Assembly: GCF_041051975.1 (NCBI RefSeq) | Contig: NZ_CP163435.1 | Coordinates: forward strand, 3,410,001-3,474,000 | Direction: 5' to 3' | Source: Streptomyces sp. R21 | GTDB taxonomy: Bacteria > Actinomycetota > Actinomycetes > Streptomycetales > Streptomycetaceae | DNA: 64,000 nt | Part shown: piece after piece, positions 33,867 through 40,958 of the stretch | Layout of the letters: each line of letters opens with the position of its first letter | Numbering within the stretch: position 1 is the stretch's first letter | Position numbers and translations under genes: made by a program | Notes under the pieces: generated by a model | What the model was told of the DNA's origin: nothing | Seen by the model: the letters and a program-made list of their open reading frames with translations, nothing else | The model's database searches: none

Positions 33867-35005
33867 GTCGCCGTCCTTTCAGCTTCCGTCGAACCGGACA
33901 GTCGGACACTGGGGGTTTCGGGGTGTCCGGTCCCTTCGTGCAGGTCAGCGGGGGTGACCGGACAGTCGGACACCTCGGACACCTCCGGGGGTGGGGTGTC
34001 CGGGTAGTAGCGGCCGGCAGGGTCCTTGGTGAGCTGTCCCGCTTCGGCCATGCGAGAGCAGTAGCGGCGGACCGTGTCGGCGTCGACGTCCGGCAGCGCG
34101 GCGGCGACATCCCGCGGACGCACCCCGGGGTTCTCCCGGACGTGCCGAAGGATCGCGGCGCGGGTGTCGCCGATGGTGTGGTCGGTGACCGGGCCATCGA
34201 GCATCTGCCAGGCCCCGGAGGCGGCTTGGAACTTCAGGGCGTACTCGGCTTCGTCGACGTCGCGTCCGGTGACGTGCAGGATGCCGTCCGCCTGCCCGCG
34301 GGCTCGCTTGAGGACGAGCGTGGCGTCCGCGGCTCCGGCGATGCCGTTGGTGCCGGACACCTCGGTCAGGAAGTCGTCCGAGCCTGCCTTACGGACGTGG
34401 TGGACGAGGACCACGGCGATGCCGTAGTGGTCGGCGATCCGCTTGGCGTAGCCGACGGCGACATAGTCCGCGTCGTAGGCGGAGGCGCCTTGCGGGGCGG
34501 GGCCGCGCATCTTGGCGAAGACGTCGATGACGACCATGCGGGCGTGCGGGTTGCGCTCTAGCCAGTTGGCGATGGCGTCGCTGCCGCCCTGGGGGAAGGG
34601 CGGGCATTCGGTGACCAGGGTCAGCCCGGCCGGGGCTGGCTGCCCTCCGAGCATCTTGCCCATGCGGGTCTGGAGGCGGCGCGGGGTGTCCTCCAAGGCG
34701 AGGTAGAGCACCGGGCCGCCGTCGACGGGCATCGTGTCGAAGGCGTGTCCGCCGGAGGCGACCGCGAGGGCCAGTCCGAGGGAGAGCCAGGACTTGCCCA
34801 CCTTGGGTGGTCCGGCGAGCAGGTTGACGCCCTCGGCGAGGATGCCTGGCACCGCCCATTTCGGTTCCGGGAAGTCGGCGGCCATGAGCTGATCTGCGGT
34901 CCATGCGGTGCGTGGGCGCTCCCGCTTGGGCAGCTCGCGCGGGGCCGCCTGGGGGTCGCTGGGCACGGAGTACAGATGGAGCGGGGGGATGGGGTTGGTG
35001 CTCAT
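33863..35005 (-). CDS. RecA/RepA-like AAA helicase of the replication unit
   Basis: 380 residues from the ATG at 35003-35005. Walker A is LLAGPPKVGKSWLSL; Walker B is MVVIDVFAKM; the sensor segment is VLVHHVRKAGSDDFL. This is the RepA/DnaB-type hexameric helicase fold. A winged-helix domain follows (about residues 270-330, ENPGVRPRDVAAALPDVDADTVRRYCSRM), then a Pro-rich tail whose DNA carries repeated TGTCCG words. Overlaps the PrimPol gene and xis by 4 bp each. Together with PrimPol it forms the replicase used after excision. Confidence 0.9.
   Translation of the reverse strand: MSTNPIPPLHLYSVPSDPQAAPRELPKRERPRTAWTADQLMAADFPEPKWAVPGILAEGVNLLAGPPKVGKSWLSLGLALAVASGGHAFDTMPVDGGPVLYLALEDTPRRLQTRMGKMLGGQPAPAGLTLVTECPPFPQGGSDAIANWLERNPHARMVVIDVFAKMRGPAPQGASAYDADYVAVGYAKRIADHYGIAVVLVHHVRKAGSDDFLTEVSGTNGIAGAADATLVLKRARGQADGILHVTGRDVDEAEYALKFQAASGAWQMLDGPVTDHTIGDTRAAILRHVRENPGVRPRDVAAALPDVDADTVRRYCSRMAEAGQLTKDPAGRYYPDTPPPEVSEVSDCPVTPADLHEGTGHPETPSVRLSGSTEAERTAT
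33893..33985 (-). repeat. TGTCCG-rich repeat cluster, copy 1 (within helicase 3' end)
   Basis: About 90 bp with seven TGTCCG words in both orientations, including GTGTCCGACTGTCCGG twice. On the minus strand it aligns over roughly 85 bp with plus-strand bases 48649-48732. It codes for the helicase C-terminus, yet a non-coding copy exists, which argues that the DNA itself is the functional unit. Confidence 0.65.
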
Positions 35006-35901
35006 GCCGCGACCCTTCGGGGGCGGTTGGCTCCGGCGCGCAGGCCGGAGGCGATGGTGCGGCGTGCCTCGCGCTCGCCCTGGCCGACGCGGAGCGCAGC
35101 CTCGGCGAGCTGCTCGGTCACCTTGTATTCGTCCAGCTCTCCCCCGGCAACAAGCTGTCCCAGGGCGACGGAGGCGATGTAGAGCGCGGTGTTGTGCTGG
35201 TGCTCGCCGGAGTGGATGACGCGGGCCAACTCGCCATTGAGCGCGGCGTTCAGGAACTTGCCGCGCCGGTCGCGAGCGGCCAGCGGGACCGTGACCGGGC
35301 GCTGCGGGGGCAGGGGCGTGGGGCGCAGGAGGGTGGCGAGCCAGTCCGGCAGCGGCACCACCGGAGCGTCGTGGGTGACCGTGTAGGGCCGTCCGGCGAA
35401 GGTGCTGCCCGCACCGGCAACCAGTCCGCCCACGGCGCGGGTGTCGACCTTCCAACCAAGGCCCCGGGCGCTGTTCCCGGCGGTGTTGCGCAGGGGCTCG
35501 CCCTCGGGAGCGGCGAAGTAGAGGTGGATGCCGGCGCTCCAGGTGCCCACCGTGTAGGTGCCGGTGGGGAGCGGTTGGCCGTGCCGCTCGCAGAGCACGG
35601 CGAGGACGTCGGCGCCGTCGGTGACGCCGTGTTCGGCCCATTCGGCCGGCGGGGTGTCCTTGGGGTGCTTGGGCCGGTCCAGGTCGACGACGACCAGGCC
35701 AGAGGGGCCGGTGGCGATGCCGACGTTGTAGGGGGCGTGCGTCCAGCACCGGGTGATGCGGTCAGGGTCGGTGGTGGCGCGGGTTTCCCATTCGCGGATG
35801 GCGGGGCGCTTGTCGCCGGGGATGAGAGGGAAGACGTGCCAGCCCCGCGACGCCGCGTTGAGTGCCGAGGTCTGCTGGTCGGAGGGGCGCGGTTGCGTCA
35901 T
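35002..35901 (-). CDS. Bifunctional DNA primase/polymerase (PrimPol) replicase
   Basis: 299 residues from the ATG at 35899-35901 (MTQPRPSDQQ). PrimPol domain in residues 10-190: ASRGWHVFPLIPGDKRPAI, catalytic acidic pair in LVVVDLDRP, His/substrate region in TWSAGIHLYFAAPEG and GLGWKVDTRA. A helical C-terminal part follows. It overlaps the helicase gene by 4 bp; many elements fuse the two activities in one protein. The gene is preceded by the conserved double-hairpin leader (copy A). Confidence 0.92.
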   Translation of the reverse strand: MTQPRPSDQQTSALNAASRGWHVFPLIPGDKRPAIREWETRATTDPDRITRCWTHAPYNVGIATGPSGLVVVDLDRPKHPKDTPPAEWAEHGVTDGADVLAVLCERHGQPLPTGTYTVGTWSAGIHLYFAAPEGEPLRNTAGNSARGLGWKVDTRAVGGLVAGAGSTFAGRPYTVTHDAPVVPLPDWLATLLRPTPLPPQRPVTVPLAARDRRGKFLNAALNGELARVIHSGEHQHNTALYIASVALGQLVAGGELDEYKVTEQLAEAALRVGQGEREARRTIASGLRAGANRPRRVAA

Positions 35902-35982
35902 GCTGAGGGTTCTCCTGTTTCTTTGGAGGGACTGGAGAAGCCGGGGTGGGTGCAGGCTTTGGCGAGACGGCACCCACCCCGG
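35902..35982 (-). promoter_or_regulatory. Conserved double-hairpin RNA leader, copy A (PrimPol operon)
   Basis: Hairpin 1: perfect 13-bp stem 35941-35953/35970-35982 around a 16-nt loop that reads CGUCUCGCCAAAGCCU in the transcript. Hairpin 2: UUCUCC (35934-35939) can pair with GGAGAA (35910-35915), which contains the ribosome-binding site. CCCUCC lies between. Copies B and C at 45 kb keep the loop and the UCCCUCC word but use different paired bases in both stems. Confidence 0.75.
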
Positions 35983-35988
35983 GCGTAT

Positions 35989-36450
35989 CTAGAAGGGCGG
36001 CTCGTTACCCGCGCCCGACGTGGCTCCGGCGGGCGCGGCCGTGTGCCAGGCATCGGCGGCCGGGCCGGAGGTGGCGCCGTTGCGCTGGACGCGGTCGACC
36101 TTGGCTGTGGCGAAGCGCAGCGAGGGGCCGATGTCGTCGACCTCCAGCGCGAGCATCGAGCGGTTCTCACCCTGCTCGGTCTGCCAGTTGTGCTGGCGCA
36201 GGCGGCCGGTGACGACCACCCGCATGCCCTTGGTCAGGCTCTCCGCGACGTGCTGGGCGAGGTCGCGCCAGGCGGTGCAGCGCAGGAACATCGCGGTGCC
36301 GTCCTGCCACTGGCCGCTGGTCTTGTCGTAGCTGCGCGGGGTAGAGGCGACGGAGAACTTGACCAGGGCCGCGCCGCTCGGGGTGAACCGCAACTCGGGG
36401 TCGGCTGCGAGGTTGCCGACGACGGTGATGGGGGTTTCTCCTACGGACAT
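35989..36450 (-). CDS. ssb: Single-stranded DNA-binding protein
   Basis: 153 residues from the ATG at 36448-36450 (MSVGETPITVVGNLAADPELRF); a GTG three codons upstream is possible. OB fold in residues 1-110 with the typical LAADPELRFTPSGAALVKFSVAS and GTAMFLRCTAWRDLAQHVAE. The C-terminus ends EPPF, a short version of the acidic DDIPF tail used for partner binding. Supports replication of the excised circle or the transferred DNA. Confidence 0.95.
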   Translation of the reverse strand: MSVGETPITVVGNLAADPELRFTPSGAALVKFSVASTPRSYDKTSGQWQDGTAMFLRCTAWRDLAQHVAESLTKGMRVVVTGRLRQHNWQTEQGENRSMLALEVDDIGPSLRFATAKVDRVQRNGATSGPAADAWHTAAPAGATSGAGNEPPF

Positions 36451-36763
36451 GTGGATCACTCGCTTTCGGTGAAGGTGCGGGTGTGGCCGGGCGTACTAGC
36501 GGCGGACGTGGCTGCGCGAGTTGACCCGGCTTCGAAGTGGGCCGGACCGTGAGGGTCGATGGAGGTCGGGGGCTTCGATGCCGTCCAGGTCCATCGGCCA
36601 GTGCTCGACCTCAACGGCGGCGTTGGCCGCGTTGCCGGAGCGAAAGGGGGCGCTCTCGCTAGCGGTCGAAGCCCCCGCGCGCAGCAGTTGCGGGTCTGCC
36701 GTTGAGGGGCCACGAGGTGCACAGTGCAGTCATCGCGGGTCGGCAGAATTGGGGGAACTCGCA
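36451..36763. other. Divergent promoter region between ssb and DUF4760 gene
   Basis: 313 bp between a minus-strand and a plus-strand gene, so promoters in both directions are expected here. No clear operator palindrome or leader of the double-hairpin type was seen. Confidence 0.4.
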
Positions 36764-37276
36764 GTGAACCTGAATGTGGTGACATTGCTGGTTTCGGTGA
36801 TCGCGTTGGTCACCTCAGGCTGGTTGGCGTGGAGTCAGCTCACGTCGTCGCGGAAGTCGACCATGCTGGCGATGATCCTTGAGGGGTTCAGGGATACGCG
36901 GGGTGACGACTATCTAGAAGCCGTCGAGTACGTGCTGTACCGGCTCACGATCGAACACCCGAGGCCAGTGGCCTATCTTCAGCTCCCAGAGGAATCACGG
37001 CGATGCATACAGCGCGTCAGTCTGTTCTACAACGACCTTGGCAAGCTCGTCGTCCATGGCCTCGTTGACGAATCTCTGATCATTGGCGCTTACGGCGGGA
37101 GTCTTCTGCGCGCATGGAATCTGCTCGCTCCTTACGTCTACTTGGAGCGCCAAGAGCATCAGCGGAATCCCATGCGCTATTTCGAAGATTTGGCATGGCG
37201 CGTGTCAGTCCATCGGCCCGAAGCCGTGTACCGCGAGTTGGGAATGCACATGCTTCCGCCGACGAGCACTTTGTGA
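36764..37276 (+). CDS. DUF4760-like membrane-anchored protein
   Basis: 170 residues from the GTG at 36764, GGGGGA 7 nt upstream. One N-terminal membrane helix (VVTLLVSVIALVTSGWLAWS), then a helical cytoplasmic domain with FRDTRGDDYLEAVEYVL, RVSLFYNDLGKLVVHGLVDE and YGGSLLRAWNLLAPYV, the pattern of DUF4760 proteins. It is the only plus-strand gene between 32.1 and 46.3 kb of the element and has lower GC and less biased codons than its neighbours, so it is probably separately acquired cargo. Role unknown. Confidence 0.7.
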   Translation: MNLNVVTLLVSVIALVTSGWLAWSQLTSSRKSTMLAMILEGFRDTRGDDYLEAVEYVLYRLTIEHPRPVAYLQLPEESRRCIQRVSLFYNDLGKLVVHGLVDESLIIGAYGGSLLRAWNLLAPYVYLERQEHQRNPMRYFEDLAWRVSVHRPEAVYRELGMHMLPPTSTL

Positions 37277-37291
37277 CTGCGCAGTGCCTCG

Positions 37292-37912
37292 CTAATCGTC
37301 GGCCCAGTGCCTCTGGGACGTGTCGGTGACGGGCAGTTCAGGCAGGCCGGAGGCTTGCAGGGCCTTGGAGTCGAAGCCAGGCAGCGCGGCGCGCGCGAGC
37401 AAGGCGGTTGCGAGCTGTTCGGCGTACGCGGCGCTCGTGCGGGCCACCTCGATCTGCGCTCCGGCCTTAAGGGCCTCGACGCGTTCGACGTGGGCGTGCT
37501 GTTCGCGCCGCTCGCCCGTGTGCCGCTCGTACGCCATGCGGGTGCGGCGGTCCTCGCGCCAGTAGCGGGCGGCGAGGCCGTATGCGGCGGTCGTGGCGAG
37601 CACCCACAGCAGCAGCGGCAGCGAGAGGCCGTCGGCGTATCCGGCGACACCCGCGAGGGCGAGCGCCCCGGACGCGGCGAACGCGGTGCCCGCGATCACG
37701 GGGTCTCCGGCGCGGCCGACACTCGCGCAGGCTCCGGCCGCTGCGGCGGCGAGAGAGAGCGCGGTCATCAACACGGCGTTGCCAAGGGAGTGTTCAGCGC
37801 CATTGGCGTTCCAGATCCGGGCCAGCGCCAGCACGGTGGACGTCACCAGAACCGGCGCGGCCTTGGGCGCGATGATGGCCAGCCAGTGCGGGGCGATGAT
37901 CTGTTCGTTCAC
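37292..37912 (-). CDS. Spd-like membrane protein (putative plasmid-spread protein)
   Basis: 206 residues from the GTG at 37910-37912, GGAG 7 nt upstream. Three to four membrane segments in the first 115 residues, then a charged helical region (REDRRTRMAYERHTGERREQHAHVERVEALK) with coiled-coil character. Its size, topology and place between the replication and traB genes fit Spd proteins, which help spread incoming DNA through the mycelium. Converges on the DUF4760 gene with a 15-bp gap. Confidence 0.65.
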   Translation of the reverse strand: MNEQIIAPHWLAIIAPKAAPVLVTSTVLALARIWNANGAEHSLGNAVLMTALSLAAAAAGACASVGRAGDPVIAGTAFAASGALALAGVAGYADGLSLPLLLWVLATTAAYGLAARYWREDRRTRMAYERHTGERREQHAHVERVEALKAGAQIEVARTSAAYAEQLATALLARAALPGFDSKALQASGLPELPVTDTSQRHWADD

Positions 37913-37923
37913 GGCCGGACTCC

Positions 37924-38112
37924 TCACAGTTGCTGGACGGCGTCGATGACGGCACGGGCGAGTTGGTTGATGGGTCCGGCGGCGCCCGTGGAGGCGAGGA
38001 AGAACCCGAACCCGGTGGCGATGAACGCGAAGCCGGGGCCGAGGGACTTGGAGCGCAGCAGGAAGAACAGGACGAGCCCGAACAGGGCCACGAGCGAGAC
38101 GGTGACGGCCAT
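37924..38112 (-). CDS. Small two-helix membrane protein, Spd-like
   Basis: 62 residues: VTVSLVALFGLVLFFLL and FAFIATGFGFFLASTGAAG are membrane helices joined by a short basic loop. Such proteins (SpdD/SpdA-like) are common beside traB in Streptomyces plasmids. Its end overlaps the ribosome-binding region of the next gene. Confidence 0.7.
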   Translation of the reverse strand: MAVTVSLVALFGLVLFFLLRSKSLGPGFAFIATGFGFFLASTGAAGPINQLARAVIDAVQQL

Positions 38113-38143
38113 GGGTCAGCCTCCTTTCGGGGTGGGGTGCGGG

Positions 38144-38395
38144 TCAGCGGGTGCCTTGGCGGTAGGTGTGTGCGGCGCGGTTGTAGAGCCAGCGGCCGAC
38201 GCGTATGCGCTTGCCGTGGCCCTTGCAGCGGCGGCAGTTCTTGCCGCGCTTGGGGCGTCCTTTGCGGTCGGTGGTCATGGCGAAGCCGAAGCCGTGGCAC
38301 TTGCGACAGGTGCCGAACGGGCTCGCCACACACACCGAGACGTAACCGAACGTGACGAGCAGCAGGCAGGCGATAGCGAGCAGGATCGGGGTCAC
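38144..38395 (-). CDS. Small membrane protein with two CxxCxGxG-like zinc motifs
   Basis: 83 residues. One N-terminal membrane helix, then CRKCHGFGFAM and CRRCKGHGKRI, the DnaJ-type zinc-ribbon repeat, separated by a basic linker, and a basic tail. Recurrent in Streptomyces conjugative elements near traB; probably a transfer accessory protein. Expressed with the two Spd-like genes downstream. Confidence 0.75.
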   Translation of the reverse strand: MTPILLAIACLLLVTFGYVSVCVASPFGTCRKCHGFGFAMTTDRKGRPKRGKNCRRCKGHGKRIRVGRWLYNRAAHTYRQGTR

Positions 38396-38482
38396 GAAGT
38401 GCCTCCCAGGGCGGTTTCAGGGGTTTCCGCAGGTGGGCTGCTAGCGGCTAGTGTCCTGATCAGGCGGTATGGGGTGCGCTAG

Positions 38483-38530
38483 CGGGGTCTCTAGCGCTAG
38501 GGGGTCGACCCCCTAGCGCTAGAGACCCCG
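38483..38530. repeat. Perfect 48-bp palindrome downstream of traB
   Basis: Bases 38483-38506 are the exact reverse complement of 38507-38530, with no spacer; the centre is GTCGAC. Each arm contains the self-complementary CTAGCGCTAG. It ends 5 bp from the traB stop. Further CTAGCG words stand at 38442 and 38479. There is no T-run. Candidate transfer locus (clt), origin-associated cruciform or bidirectional terminator. Confidence 0.85.
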
Positions 38531-38535
38531 TGCGG

Positions 38536-40794
38536 TCAGCCCGCGTCCCGCTTCCTGTCACGCTCCGCAATCGCCGTGACGATGTGGGCGCGCTCGAAGC
38601 CGGTCCGGTTGACGGTCTTGCCGGAGATGCGCCGGGCCACCTGCCCGGTGGCCACGCCGTACGGCTTCAGCGCGCTCGTGAGCTGCCGCGCCTTGTCGGC
38701 GGGCGCCATCTCGCCCCACGGCCCGTACTTCTCCGGCCGCAGCTCGGCGAGCCGGTCGACGGTGACGTCGTTCCACGGCTTGGCCTCATCCGCCGCGACG
38801 ACGGCGAGGATGTCTTCCAGCAGCGGGTCGACCGCCTCGCGCCGCTCCGGTGCGACTCCGGCCGCCATGCCGCGCAGCGTGCCCGCGTCGATGCGCGCCT
38901 TGCGGGCGCGCTCGCAGATGGCGTCCGCGGCCGGGTTGTCCATGTAGTAGCCGCGCACGATCTGCGGGTCGTCGGCCGCGCCGACCAGGTAGCCGATGCC
39001 CTTGTCGGACCTGGTGAACGAGGTGGCGCGGATGCCGTTCTTGTAGTTTGACGTGCCCAGGATCATGTCGTTCTCGATCTGGCCCATGACCCGCAGGCAG
39101 AACCGTGTGCCCACGTTCGCGCTGATGGCCGGGGGCAACGAGTCCTTGTCCGGGCGCTGGGTCGCCAGCAGCAGGATCACTCCGAGCGCCCGGCCGCGCT
39201 TGATGATGGCCGTGCACAGCGATCCCGCTTCCTTGCCGTACTTCTCGTGGCTGAACAGCTCCTGGCACTCGTCGATGGCCAGCACGAGCGGGTGAAGCCC
39301 GAGCGAGCGGTTCGCGGCCAGCTGCGGAGTGACCTTGTTCTCCGGGCACTTGTCCTTGGGCAGGGAGCTGATGACCTTGGCGCGGCGCTCCAAGTCCTTG
39401 TAGACGTAGCGGATCGAATCGAGCGCCGCCGCGGCCGTCTCGTCGTCCGGTCCCGAGCCGTAGTCCTCGGCGACCTTCTTCAGCGGGTGCAGGTCACCGG
39501 TACCCTTCAGCTCCCATACCAGCAGCTCGGCGAGGACGTCCAGCGCCGCCGCGAGCAGCGGCGTACGCAGGGAGAAGGTCTTGCCCATGCCGGGCATGGC
39601 GCCGATCAGGACGTTGTCGTACATCAGCGTCAGGTCGACGTTCCGGCCGCGCTGATCGGTGCCGAACGGCAGCGGCTTGAACAGCGACGCGGAGCTACCA
39701 GGCTTGGCCAGCGGCCATGCGGGCGAGGGCACCTTGTTCAGCGCCCGGTCCCCCACCCACAGCACCATCCGGCCGGCGTGCTCGTCGGTGACCGGCTCCG
39801 GCCACACGCAGCCCAGCGGGCGGCGCAGGCCGGAGGCGAGCTTTTCGCGTCGGTCGAGGATGTCCGGCACGGTCACGCCGTAGGGCAGGTCGACGTCCGC
39901 GCGCCAGCCGGGGCCGTCGCGGGTGATCGGGGCGGGGAATTTGATGCCCTCCCCGCCCTTGCCGAGTGCCTTGTTGATCTCGGCGATGCCGAGCGCCCCG
40001 AGGGCGCGTTCGACGATGCCGGAGGTCAGCCGCTCGACTTCGGTGGTGACGACGGCGCGGGTGATGACCGGCTTGTCGGACGGCGCCCCGAGGAAGCCGA
40101 ACCCGGCCGTCAGCATGGCGAGCGCGAGCACGTCCAGCCAGCGCGGGGCGAGCACGAACAGCACCAGGGCGAGCACCGGACCGACGATGAGGCCGAGCAC
40201 CATCAGGATGCCGCGCAGCTTGACCCGGTTGTCGCGCTGCCGGGACAGCTTCAGGTACTCCTCGACGTTCTCGCGCTTGGCGGCGGCCTGCCGCAGCGGG
40301 TCACCCTCCGCGTCGGCCACCCAGCGCACCGTGCTGCCGATGAACTTGGCGACTCCCGCCGGAGCCTGGAAGGCGAGGCGCAGGGAGTACCAGGGCAGGC
40401 GGACCGCGTGGAAGGCGGTGGTGTGCCAGGCGTACCCGCCCAGCCATCCGAGCGCGTCGACGAACTCCGGCCTCGACCTCGCCCACGCAGGGATCACCTC
40501 CCGCCGCGTACCGGCCCGCAGTCGGGCCATCAGCCCCGGACCGGCCGGGGCCGGACCGTCGACCATCACGGCCGACTTACCCTCCGACTCGGTGTCGTCC
40601 GAGTCGGCCGACGGGTCGGCGCTCGGGTCGGCCGACTCGGACCGCGTGGAGTCGGGTGCCGGGTCGGCCGACTCCGAACGGGCCGACCGCGCCTTGTCGA
40701 GGTCGACTACCTCGCCCCCGGAATCGGCTTCCGCATGCCTGCTCATCTCGGCTTCGAGTCGGTTGAACAGTTCGTTGTCGTCGGGGTGGTTCAC
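38536..40794 (-). CDS. traB: TraB-type FtsK/SpoIIIE DNA translocase
   Basis: 752 residues from the GTG at 40792-40794, AAGGAAT upstream. Moves double-stranded DNA between mycelial cells, the hallmark of Streptomyces conjugation. Disordered acidic N-terminus with SESADP repeats (residues 20-75), two membrane helices near residues 200-245, Walker A GAMPGMGKT, Walker B LVLAIDECQEL, and ATQRPDK. The C-terminal 60 residues (AELRPEKYGPWGEMAPADKA onward) are the winged-helix that in TraB reads 8-bp repeats of the clt locus. The 48-bp palindrome follows the gene directly. Confidence 0.93.
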   Translation of the reverse strand: MNHPDDNELFNRLEAEMSRHAEADSGGEVVDLDKARSARSESADPAPDSTRSESADPSADPSADSDDTESEGKSAVMVDGPAPAGPGLMARLRAGTRREVIPAWARSRPEFVDALGWLGGYAWHTTAFHAVRLPWYSLRLAFQAPAGVAKFIGSTVRWVADAEGDPLRQAAAKRENVEEYLKLSRQRDNRVKLRGILMVLGLIVGPVLALVLFVLAPRWLDVLALAMLTAGFGFLGAPSDKPVITRAVVTTEVERLTSGIVERALGALGIAEINKALGKGGEGIKFPAPITRDGPGWRADVDLPYGVTVPDILDRREKLASGLRRPLGCVWPEPVTDEHAGRMVLWVGDRALNKVPSPAWPLAKPGSSASLFKPLPFGTDQRGRNVDLTLMYDNVLIGAMPGMGKTFSLRTPLLAAALDVLAELLVWELKGTGDLHPLKKVAEDYGSGPDDETAAAALDSIRYVYKDLERRAKVISSLPKDKCPENKVTPQLAANRSLGLHPLVLAIDECQELFSHEKYGKEAGSLCTAIIKRGRALGVILLLATQRPDKDSLPPAISANVGTRFCLRVMGQIENDMILGTSNYKNGIRATSFTRSDKGIGYLVGAADDPQIVRGYYMDNPAADAICERARKARIDAGTLRGMAAGVAPERREAVDPLLEDILAVVAADEAKPWNDVTVDRLAELRPEKYGPWGEMAPADKARQLTSALKPYGVATGQVARRISGKTVNRTGFERAHIVTAIAERDRKRDAG

Positions 40795-40828
40795 TGAGAT
40801 TCCTTCCACTTCAGGGTGTGAGGGATCG

Positions 40829-40869
40829 CGGGCCCGGCCGACGCTGTAGGAGGTGGGCGGCCGGGCCCG
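40829..40869 (-). promoter_or_regulatory. Hairpin in the traB leader
   Basis: Perfect 12-bp stem (40829-40840 with 40858-40869) and 17-nt loop, between the methyltransferase stop and the traB start. The transcript loop contains CACCUCCU, the anti-Shine-Dalgarno sequence of 16S rRNA, which could pair with a ribosome-binding site. The loop differs from the three conserved leaders. Could also terminate the upstream transcript. Confidence 0.55.
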
Positions 40870-40958
40870 TGCGATGAATGGTGAGACACGGCAAGCTGCG
40901 TAGAGCCGGTCAGAGTGCCCGGTGCTGTCCGGTGTTCACCGGGCAGCACCGGAGGCGG

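Noticed and set aside
36497..38485. Repeated CTAGCGG words (36497, 36659, 38442, 38479, 48477) as TraB recognition repeats
   Set aside because: At this GC content about five copies per 20 kb on both strands are expected by chance; only the cluster next to the 48-bp palindrome is kept as an observation.
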